Assembly: GCA_039566865.1 (NCBI GenBank)
Contig: CM076961.1
Location: 15,089,501-15,153,500, forward strand
Direction of reading: 5' to 3'
Length of the DNA: 64,000 nucleotides
Origin: Aurelia coerulea
Taxonomy: Eukaryota > Cnidaria > Scyphozoa > Semaeostomeae > Ulmaridae
This document shows positions 49,201-61,200 of this stretch, one piece after another. The position numbers were made by a program, and so were the translations under genes. Within the stretch, counting starts at the first letter, position 1, and every line of letters starts with the position of its first letter. A model generated the notes under the pieces. The model saw only the letters and a program-made list of their open reading frames with translations, was not told the DNA's origin and did not search any database.

Positions 49201-52200
49201 TTTATCATTATTTGTTATTATTTGTCATAAGACGTAAGATCTGAATGGTAAGCCGTTCTAGCAACAGGTTGAAGATGTCATTGCTGTAGCGTCTCAGCAT
49301 GATATTTCTCTATTAAGCCCCTGGGGGCTTATTCAATTTCGGACACGCCAGAGGGGGTTTATTAGTGAAGGGGCTTACTAGAAGGGGGGCTTATTCACAA
49401 AATCAAGTGACAAGGATACAGATGATTTTACACATCATTCCATGCATTTATCATCTTGCATGATTTACAGTTTCGTCCTCAAAATGAACAATTTCATATT
49501 TCAAACTGCATCTTGAGCTTAGAAAATGTTCCTGCCCCATACATATTTGCTTTATAAACAGTGTTGACCCAGTTCTGTGCAAGTCAGAAAAAGCAGTTGC
49601 CTCGTTACGTTTTGCACTGGCAACGTTATAAAATAAATTTTGCCCTGCCCCAGTTAGCTAACCAGGAAATGCCAGGAAATGCCTCAAACTTCATCTTGAG
49701 CTTAGAAAATGTTCCTGCCCATACATATTTGCGTCATAAACAGTATTGACCCAGTTCTGTGAAAGTCAGAAAAAGTAGTTGCCTCGTTACGTTTTCCACT
49801 GGCAACGGTATAAAGTGAACTTTGCCCTGCCCCAGTTAGCTAACCAGGAAATGCTTTTATCTCCTCAAGAAATTGTCCAGGTAAGCGGTACAATAACAAG
49901 ATTTGTCAGTCAATGAACATTTCTCTTCTTATCTTCATTTCTTCCAATCCAAATTGGAGCAAATCAAAATTGCTATTCAAAAGCGTAGAAATAAACTAAG
50001 CTACTGACTGGACTTTAAGCTGAGTTAGCTAACCAGGAAATTCTTTTATCTCCTTAAGAAATCATTGAGGTAAAATTGAAATATTCATTTAATCAGTTCA
50101 TTTTGCCTCTCTCGCTTCTTCCACGATAAAAGCAAATTAACAATGAAAATCAATCATCAAACGAATCAATCATCATGATCAAACGAATTCCTATTTGAAA
50201 ATCAGGCTATTATTTTTCAACTTTCAACGATCATATCGAAATTTCACGCTGAGATGCCTTCCAGGCAATAGCTGTAGTTGCGAAAAACAAGAGCAGATTT
50301 TGTAATACAATAGCAAAAGTTGCGTTTGATTGACACCTCAATTCAAAGCGATTAGCGGCTGCAGACAAAGGAAATTCTCTCAACCAATAATTCAAAACAA
50401 ACAAAGCCGCAAAAGTTTCCCTAAAACTGGTAGGGCAAACTCTCGCCTTGTGCAAGTGAAAGATGGTTTTTAAGGGAAGTTACGTGCTTATAGCGAAAGA
50501 AGAAGGGTAAATCTAAAGTTCTGTCGCGTAGATTATATTTATTTGATTCAGGAGCGGAGCAGAAGGCATTGTAATTCTCGCGTCTTTAGGGCTTAAAATG
50601 AAACAATTACAAAACAGCTCCTAAATCAAATACACATAATCTAAGCGACAGAACTTTAGATTTACCCTTCTTCTTTCGCTATAAGCACATAACTTCCCTT
50701 AAAAACCATATTTCGCTTGCACAAGGCGAGAGTTTGCCCTACCAGTTTTAGGGAAACTTTTGCGGCTTTGTTTGTTTTGAATTATTGGTTGAGATAATTT
50801 CCTTTGTCTGCAGCCGCTAATCGCTTTGAATTGAGGTGTCAATCAAACGCAACTTTTGCTATTGTATTACAAATCTGCTCTTGTTGTTGCGAAATAAATC
50901 TTCTTTGTAAATGACAGTACTTGCAAGAATATTGATAGATGAGGCTTTTTCTTTCAATCGTCTTAGAAAAATGAAAAACATTCGCGCCCGGGGGGGGTAC
51001 TTCATTGTCAACAGAATTGTGGTTAAAAACAGACCCATATGTAGAGAATTTCGGATGAAAAAACCCATCCATATGAGCGGCACGTCCAGTACAACTTAAC
51101 AATGAAGTACCCCCCCCCCGGGCATTCGCGTTCCAGCAATCTTTTCAATCTTTCACACTGTGCTTGCCTTCCAAGCAATACGTGCTTCTATTCCCTTAAG
51201 AAATCGTCCATATGGGAAGTAGGAAAAGATTTGCTGAATCTGCACACCTCACAATTCCTACTCGCTTCATTGAAAGGTCATTGATTGTTTCTTCCTTTTC
51301 AATTTCAGAGCTTCACTGGAGCTTGCATTCTAGGCAATAAATTTTCCAGGGAACACCTTCCACAACACCTTCCAGGCAAAATGCAATGGCTTCATCAAAG
51401 AGTCATCAAGGTAAAAGGAAAGACTCGTTGATTCAGTCATTACAACGCCTACGTACTTACTTCATTGACAAGACCATTTATACTTCTTTCAACATTCCCA
51501 CTCTCTTGTCAAACACTCACGCTGAATAATAAATGAGTTTGCTATCCAGCTTTAGTCAGTAAGCAAATTATCTTTGTGAAAATAGAATACTTTTCGAGTC
51601 AAGTTGCACCTCTTCTCCCTCCCATACTGCGTTTGCAATGAAACCAAATCAACAGTGCTAACCAAAGTGAAATAATCAAATCAAATTCCATTATTGCAAA
51701 GTTTAGCTTTAAGTTTAGTTTAGCTTTCCACGCAATGAGTTTATTCACTAAAGAAATCATCCAGGTAAAAAGGAACTGATTCGCTGATTCTGTGCACTTT
51801 ACAACTCCTACTCATTTCATTGAAAGACGATTGAGTTGTTTGTCCCCTGCTGTCATTTCAAAGTTTCAGAATTTTGCGTTGAACTTGGTTTTGAGGCAAT
51901 TCCCTTAAGAAATCATCAAGGTAGGAGGGAGGAAATGATTTGCCGAGTCAGCGCATCTTGCAACTCCTTAGCCTGGGTGTAGAGGGGGTATAGTGGTGTA
52001 ATCCTCTGACTTTGCAGCCAGAACAGTCAGGCGGAGTGGGTTCGATACCCGGTAGGACCCCACCACTTGAGCGTCATGACAAGGGGTCGCGGACTCGATT
52101 AGGCCTGCTCTATTTCTGCGATCCCAGCGCTTGGCGCTGAAAAACGCAACTTCACCTTCACCTGCACGCAGGCTAGCAACTCCTACTCACTTCAACAAGA

Positions 52201-55200
52201 GACCACAGAATTGTTTCTTCCTTTTGCCACATCAAAGTTTCACTCTGAGATTACTTTTCTGGCAATGAATTAGAAGGTGAAGATTCAGGTGTCAGTGTCA
52301 AGTGCTGGGATCACAGAAGTGGAGAAGACCTAAATCGAGTCTGCGACCCTTTGTCATGATGCTCAAGTGGTGGTGTTCGTCAACAGCTCAAGCCCTCTCC
52401 GCCTGACTGTTCTTGCTTCATAGTCAGAGGAATACGCCAATGTGCTACAACACCCCCCAGGCAATAAACTTTCAAGGGAACACCTTCCACAACACCTTCC
52501 AGGCAAAAAGCACTGTCTTTATTCACCAAAGAATCATCAAGGTAAAAGGATTGTTGATTCAGTCATTACAACAATTACTTACTTCATTGACAAGACCATT
52601 GCTATTTCTTTCAATGGTCCCACTCTCTAGTCAAACACTCACGTTGATTAATTTATGAGTTTTCCGTTTCAAAGGAAAAGAGTTGTCAATCATGTCACAT
52701 CTCCACTAGTAAGGACTCCTACTCACTTCTTCCACTACACAGTCAATCTGTTTGATTGAAAATGTAAAGATCAATTCCGTTCCCAAGAGACCATTAGTCT
52801 GATTCTCTCCACGTTCTTTAACGGGGCTGTACAACCTATCCTCTCTGCGTGGCTCTGCGTGGCTCTGCGTGGCTCTGCGTGGCTTTGCGTGTCAAATCAT
52901 CGAATGTGTTTAGGCTAAACACAACATAGTTAATGGCGATTTTGCTCGGAGATAGTATTCCAAAGAGACAAGGGCAGATTTTGTAATACAATAGCAATTG
53001 TATTACAAAATCTGCCCTTGTTATTCCAAAGTATCTGCAACAATCTTGGTTATCGAAGCTTTGGTGGAGGATTTGCTTTATTTTCTAACGCTGAATATTT
53101 GAAAGTTTTAATGGATATCAAAAGTTGCATCACACTTCATAGACATGGACAAGAAGACACTGCAATGAAGCTTACGTAGAAACTGCGATAAAACAGGCCG
53201 CCATTAAAAACACAGGCATTAGTCACATCCCCGGGCTGTCCCGTACTTTCCGATTGTTTACAAAAATCTTATACAGCCCCTTTAGATTTCCCCTGAGAAA
53301 TAGTGTAGGTAAGGGACAGTTATTAGTCACTGGAAGTCTATCCTCTATCCTACAAGTCATTCTCCTCACAGCATCTTCTTTAATGCCCCATTCTACAACG
53401 CTTTTGCAATCCTAAATGAAGCCAAAACCATTCAATTCAATGCCGAAGACTAAGACTCATATAGTCAGTCGAAATTAGAATATACCATGGAATAGTGATG
53501 TCATGGCTTTTCTTTTCATCATGTTTCTTTCTTGACGGACTCACAAGGAGTCAATTACCGAGGACGACCAGACCACTCCTACTGGCAACTAGCAACAGAA
53601 CCTTTCAGGATGAACGGTGGTACCACCCTAGCTGGCCAGCCAAAGGCTCGAACGCGCAGCTTTCCCTACAGAAGGCGAGGGCGCTAACCAGTAGGCCAAC
53701 CTACCACCTAAATGAAATACACTGAAAAATCAATATCATTTTAGGCAATCTTTAGCTGTTTTGGATTTTCCTAGAAAACACCTTACTTCACAATGAAATC
53801 AAATCAAAACGTTGGTCAAGCAAAAGGAAACTGGAAATTGCCTTACGAAATCGTCGACATAAAAAAATTGATTAAAAAAAGTTAATCGTCACAGGTCGTC
53901 ACCTCTTCCTTGCTGTTTTTGGTTTTTGCAATGAAAATATAAATCTTAATCGACGAGTTGAAAATCGTATATTGCGTTACACACTGAAAGTATTGACATT
54001 TCTTGATTAATCTATTGTCATGAAATAATTAATCCATTGTTGCTGATTGCTTAGTCAATAATCAATTATGTGATACATAAACGTATTCTTGCTACGTACA
54101 ATATGAAACCAAAATATTTCCTGACCGAAACTAGAAGCACAAGTTTTCAGCAAAACAGCCACCTGTCTTTCAATGCAGGCCAATTATCTTTCAATATTTT
54201 CTCACGCAATAAAAGTGTCCACGTATCTTGATTAATATATCGTCATCGAATAATTAATCTATTGTGGTTGATTGCTTTGCAATAAGAAAACCAAGATATT
54301 TCCTGACAGATGTTAGAAGCAAAACTTTAGACAAAACGACATGTTGTATTTCGAAGTAAGCCAACAACGAAAGCAATGAAATATCTTGATTAATCTTTTG
54401 TCATCGAAGAATAAATCTATTGTTGCTAATTGCCTAGTGAAGTGCGTGATACACATATTCTTGCTGCGTACAATATAAAACAAGATATGCCCGGACTGAA
54501 GCTAGAAAACTAATTGCATTGGTACTGCCCAGGGTACGGCCTACTGTTTTTGCACAGACTAATTTATTGTTTATTACACCCATGCTTGCTTTTACAACTT
54601 CTCTCAGCATGTATCATGACTATGTGATAATTTATTGATGTAAGGATAATTAGGAGGTGAAATAATATTTACTAGGCCTATCATGCGACCAAAGAAATGG
54701 TACCTGCGACATTTGCTATATCACGTACAGTAGACGGGTAATATAAGTGATGCAAACTTTGTTTTTTCTCACGTTTTGATGGCTTAAATTGGCGGCAATT
54801 CAAATTCACTGAAGCTGGTCGAAACTTAAGGCTATCAAAGTCAACGACAGGGTTTGGATGTGGTGGTCTTGAAAAAGGAAAAGCTTGAATATTGTTTGAG
54901 ATGATCGTTTTTAACCCGATTGCCATACAATAAATCCACGCATATAAGAACCTACTTTTGGAGAGCCAGCCTGAAACAGGCTCTTATTTTAAAGTTAGTA
55001 ACACTAGTTTCCAGGTATTAATGTTCTTACTCAATAGGTTCATTGTGTAGGCCTTTGCCACGGGGACCCCAGGAAAATTTATTACGTCATAAGCTGCAAT
55101 CGCAAAGATTGTGGGGGGTGATAATCTCCCTGGGGTCCCTATGCCTTTTCAGAGTCTTTACCAAAGATTTTCAACCCTGTTATTTAATTTGGCAAACTGA

Positions 55201-58200
55201 TCATGGACCTAACAACTAATTCTAAGCTTACAAACAGCAGGGGAGGAGATTCAAACTTTGACAGCCAACTGGGACAAAAATGAACTTGATAATGATAATC
55301 CAAAGTCAACCTTGTTACCCCTGCAATGAGGAGATATTTTTCTCATCAAACTGAAACAGGTTCTCAATTACAAGGTGCATAATTCAAGAAAAAAGGCCTC
55401 TCGGTTCTTATTTTTGTAGGCTCTTATATGCGGGGATTTACTGTATAATTTCAGCACACTGGTAGCGTCCCAACGGAAAAATCTGAAAAAGCACCCTGTT
55501 CCAGAGAAAAATTCCCGAAAATTTTGCTGATTGTTTACTCTGCAACCAAGTCACCAAAAATACAAGAAAATATATCAAAATTTAATCTGATTATTGCAGA
55601 TTTGAATTAAACTAATTGCTTGATAATGAATATGAAACTGTTTGCATTAGAATTTTTCAAATCTGTTGCGTTTTTTGGGACACCCGGTATGATACTTGAT
55701 TGTGGCATCGTTGGAGATCACAGGACATGCTGTTTTGAAGCAACCATTTACTTAGACTTTCTTATGCCTAAATTCAGCAACCACTCGTTAGATCGATTCA
55801 AGCAAAGTCTCAAACTGAGCAGGTGTTGTGGCGCAGTGGTGTAATCCTCTGACTTTGCAGCCAGAAAAGTCAGGCGGAGAGGGTTCGATACCCGGTAGGA
55901 CCCCATCACTTGAGCGTCATGACAGGGGTTGCGGACTCGATTAGGTCTGCTCTATTTCTGCGATCCCAGCGCTTGGCGCTGAAAAACGCAACTTCACCTT
56001 CACCTTCACCTTCACCAGTTGAAGCTTATCCTATGCAAATTTGAAAAGACTGAGACAATTTAAGGTACAGCTTCTTCACAGCTGTCACACAAACGGGTCA
56101 CAGTTTATTGGGGCACTTTATGTTCCTGTAAGATGCTCATAAACCATGGTCTTTGGTACAAGTAGTTTCTCTGAATTTCTCTTCCCGTAATAAATCTATG
56201 GCTAAAATCATCAACTATAAATTAAATGTAAAGTCAACTCTCGTTTCAGCGGACACGTTCTAGATCAACTGACTGTGTCGGCTTTACAACGATTATTTTA
56301 ATTTAAATCGGTCAATCGGTCAAACTGCTTCCTGATTTTTTTTATATGATCCAATAAAATGTTACAATACATATTACGACCAACACTACTTACAAGACTT
56401 ACTCTAAAATACTAGGACGGTAACCCTTGGAAAGCAAAAGGCTGTGTCTACCCCGAGGGCATTAACAAAGAAAAACAACTTGAACTACCCAACCACGCAA
56501 CTACAATAACACACGACAGAAATAAGAACGATAAAGTATCCAAGTCTCTTCCATGTTAGATGTCAGATCAAAGAAAGTGGTAAAGAAAAGTAACCAGTGG
56601 AAAAACTTCTCTTAAAGTTTCTTTTTTTAATGCCACCTGTCATCTAGTATGCAACAGACTTTACCAATATTATGTAACTGAACTATATGGGTGTGAATCA
56701 TGCAATCATGGGCCCCTTCAGAGGCAGACCGTAAGAAGATTGATGCATTCGAGATTTGGTGCTACAGAAAGCTTCTGCGAGTATCCTGGACGGAAAAGAG
56801 AACCAACATATGGATTCTGGAAAAGATAGGATCTGAACTAATATTGCGGAAGAATATAACAGAGAGGGAGATGAAACTTTTCGGACACATAATGAGAAGA
56901 GGAGGTTTAGAAGGACAAATCATAGAGGGGAAAATGGAGGGAGAAAGGGGACGAGGACGACCACAGACATCCTGGTTGACCGACATAAAACAATGGACAG
57001 GTGGCAGCATAGCAGAATCAATACGTCAAGCAGACAACAGAACTGGCTGGAGTGCTCTCGTAAAGACCACAGCAGCGCTTTGCGCTATCTGACCAAGAGA
57101 GAGAGAGAAGTAACTGAACGAAATTCACAAAAACAAAAACAAATGATGGCAAAAGTTGCTCGTCTTTGGACTCCCTTTAACAAGGCGCACGCTTAATGTG
57201 TATACTTGAAGTGTCCGCTAAGAGAGAGTTGACTGCCTACTATTTTGCTTGCTGAAAATTTGATCGACTTTCTAAGGATCTAAAGATGTGGGAAAATCAA
57301 AGGATTAAACTTGCTGTTGAATGAAAGATTTGAAACTTTTAATAACAGCGAGAGGTCACAAGAAACTCTGTTATTTTCAAAAATGCTCCCTGTGTGTTGT
57401 GTAACCACATTGAAATTCTCGGCGTATATTTTGAAAGACTTTTTGTTGCCAATGGAAAAATAAACCAAGAGGCTGTTTTTAAACCGGACTTTTTTCTTCC
57501 CATCAACAAAGTTTAGCTATTCCATTTTAAAGACAAATATTAACCCAGCTATTCTTTCTTATATTAATATTAATGAAGTTGTATTAGCTTTCTACAATTG
57601 ATATGATAATAATTTAGTAAACATCGCTATGTCATTGATAAAGAAATACGGATTTTTATTGATGGAAAGTATTAGCTAATCATGGTAAAACGAAAACATG
57701 GAATGAGTTATCCGAATAGTAAAATCGTGGAATGAGTTATCCGAAGAGATTGTCAACTGTACGACAGTATTACATTTTGAAAAACGTTATGATAGCTTCC
57801 ACCGCGAACACAAATACAACTTCTAGGGTTTTATAGGCTGTAAGCCTCGTATTCCCTCATTTGATATATTATTATTATTATTATTATTATTATGGCGATC
57901 AACAAGTCTAAGATTAAAAGGAGAGTGACCCAGCGGCTTATACAGTTTCCGTAAGGTGACTGAAGTTAAGTTCGGTTGAGTGAGGTCAAACTCCTGATGG
58001 GTGACCTCTCGGAGGCCAGACCTCGCAACTCACCTGGCCATCCTTTGTTTTGTCTCATTTTAGCTACTGTCCGCTTGTTTGGATGTTCTATGATAGAGCT
58101 TAGAATCATAGAAAAAATCATATTCAAGAAAGGGCATTACGCATTGCATATAAAGATTACGAGAATGATTTCGGTTTTCTCCTGGAGCAATCTAAATCGA

Positions 58201-61200
58201 TGCCAATCCATGTAAGAAACCTACAGTTGCTCATGACTGAAATTTATAAAACAAAAGGCGGTCTGAATCCACCATTCATGAAGGATATTTTCATGCAACG
58301 CAATATTAGGTACTGTCTAAGGCATGGTGATGATGCTCAACTGCCAAAAGTACGAACTACGTCCTTTGGAGTTGAGTCCATTACTTACCTTGGAAATAAA
58401 CTGTGGCAGCATTTACCGCAAGAAATAAAACAATCTAACAGCCTTCCTATGTTCAAAAAACGAATTAGATGCTGGAATGGTGGAAAATGCAACTGTAGGC
58501 TTTGCAAAGTATATATCCCGCAAGTTGGGTTTCTAACATGATAGATTTTAACTCTGATTTGTCCTGTAATATATATTAATAGTTTTATTGTAAATTATGT
58601 ATATTGTAAATAGTAGGCCTTAATTAGCTGTAATTTAGCTATTCATTTTTTTTAGCCTACTTTAAATAGATATTTAATAATAATAATAATAATCCTTCGG
58701 AAGCGACGTTAAACTACGGGTCCCATGCCTGGATGCGGCATGCATAGTGGGCTTAAATTAGCTTCAATTAGCTAAAAATCCTTCCAGCCCACTCAAGATA
58801 AATTACTGAAAAAAGTGATCTTGGTGCTAAAAGCAATTCTCGAAATGTATTTTTCATGCTTCAACCCAATTGGGTGCGTCAGGAAACTGTTTGAACGTTT
58901 GAAAAAGCCTGCTGCTCTCAAACCATTAATCAGATTCCTCTGAGCTGAAAATACGCGTGTAGCTAACATATCAATTTAGACTAGCTGTTAACATAGTTAA
59001 GTGACTGCAGCTCAAGGCAAGATAACAAATCTGCCTTGCGCGCAATTTATGTGAAAACAATAGCCTTTTGTTTGAGAAAAATTAATTTGTGGAAACAGAC
59101 CTTTAGCTATTCTGCAAAAGAATCGAGCAACATGTTTATACATTTTTATGCAAGAGGTTCAATTGAATAGCATTAGAGCTTCTATCACTATTGTGCACGT
59201 TCAAGAATTCTACAAAATGTATCAAAATACCTTTCGATTCAGATACTTTTTTGAATAGCTAAAAGGTCTATTCCCCATGCCAAAAATGAAATTCTACATT
59301 CAGGTGCCTTCTCAGGGAGCTGTCTCCGATGTTCTGAGGTTGAAACATTCCAAAAAGGACAACAAGTTTCCAAATATGAAGACAGGTTACCACAACTACA
59401 AAATCCATTACAGCCAAATGCAATATTGGTCTCAATTATTCAATTTTCAAATTTTCAGGTACAGGTACTGTAGTTAATGTTCATAGTTCAAAAGTTCCTG
59501 CGAACTGTATTGTTTTAAACTGCTATATATGGCACTTCACAGTCATATTTGCATCACTGGCTTTGATCATTTCTTCAAAATAAGCTTCACTAATGGTTAT
59601 TGTCTGAGCACCCAACTGCAATAAGCATCAGCAGGAATTAGACTGTTCTATGTTTAATTTCAAAATGTAGCAAAACACCTTTGTATGAGTGAAAAACAAT
59701 CTTGATTGAAATAGTTCATAATGGGCAATATCTAGTCTTGACAACTATTCAATGGTGCATTCTGCAACACATTGTTTATTTAAGGACTTCCCATCCCATG
59801 AATGCAAATCAGATTATAAGCAGGTTTTAATGTGAAAATTTTTCATCTCAACTGGCATTGTAGAAAAGTATTACAACATCATACCGCATGCAAGTGAGCC
59901 CAGACTCAGTTTCAATTTCCGGACTCAGTTTCAATGTTTAGATGCTTTTGAATGAATTTCAAAGCCTGTAGATTTTCTCTCAAATTCCGAAGAATTCAAT
60001 CAGACTCCTATCGAACTTATGGGGTCAACAAGCATGCACAAAACTTGAAGCACTAAATTAGATGTTATTTAGGCTAACCCTGCAATTCGTTGCAAACCTC
60101 TGGTGTCAGTTTGGAGGATTCCTCCTTCATCAATCCCCTGGCCGTCGTCGATGGCACCCAACCCAGAAAATTTAGTTTGTCAAAATCGGTCGTCAACAGA
60201 TGTGCAGAAGTTCTCAGAGTATAAAAAGAAATCCTCTCATAGTTGTATTAACACATAATGTGATAGCAATTTTATGAAAATGTTTCATCTCAACTGGCAT
60301 AGCGTGTGAGGCAGAAAAATGTTTAGATGATGGAAAGCCTGTGGCTCTCAAATCATTTATCAGACTCCTATGAACTTATAATGCCTGTGTAGCTTACATA
60401 TCAATTTAGATAAGAAAATTCAGTTTGTCAAAATCGGTTATGTTGTTCTCAGATTATAAGCAATTTTATGAAAATGTTTCATCTCAACTGGCATAGCGTG
60501 TGAGGCAGAAAAATGTTTAGATGTTGGAAAGCCTGTAGCTCTCAAATCATTTATCAGACTCCTATGAACTTATAATACGTGTGTAGCTAACATATCAACT
60601 TAGATCAGAAAATTTAGTTTGTCAAAATCGGTGATGTTGTTCTCAGATTATAAGCAATTTTATGAAAATGTTTCATCTCAACTGAGATACTGAGTGAGAC
60701 AGAAAAATGTTAGATGTTGGAAAGCCTGCTGCTCTCAAACCATTAATCAGATTCCTCTGAATTCATAATATTTGTGTAGCTAACATATCAACTTAGATCA
60801 GAAAATTTAGTTTGTCAAAATCGGTTATGTCGTTCTCAAATTATCAGCAATTTTATGAAAATGTTTCATCTCAACTGGCATAGCGTGTGAGGCAGAAAAA
60901 TGTTTAGATGTTGGAAAGCCTGCTGCTCTCAAACCATTAATCAGATTCCTATGAATTTATAATACCTGTGTAGCTAACATATCAACTTAGATGAGAAAAT
61001 TCAGTTTGTCAAAATCGGTTGATGTTGTTCTCAGATTATAAGCAATTTTATGAAAATGTTTCATCTCAAATGGTATCGCAAGTGAGACAGAAAATGTTTA
61101 GATGTTGGAAAGCCTGTAGCTCTCAAATCAATTACAAACTCCTATGAACTTATAATGCCTGAAGAACTTATAACGATTAAAGCTTACCGTTTTCAGCTTG

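Larger units (their letters stand above)
49860..52640 (+). repeat. Degenerate dispersed repeat cluster (AAGAAATCATC-AGGTAA)
   Basis: Six or more blocks contain AAGAAATYRTCnAGGTAA after GCAATGAATT-like bases and before CAACTCCTACTCACTTC (near 49865, 50055, 51200, 51400, 51755, 51910, 52540). Later insertions separate them. Confidence 0.55.
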
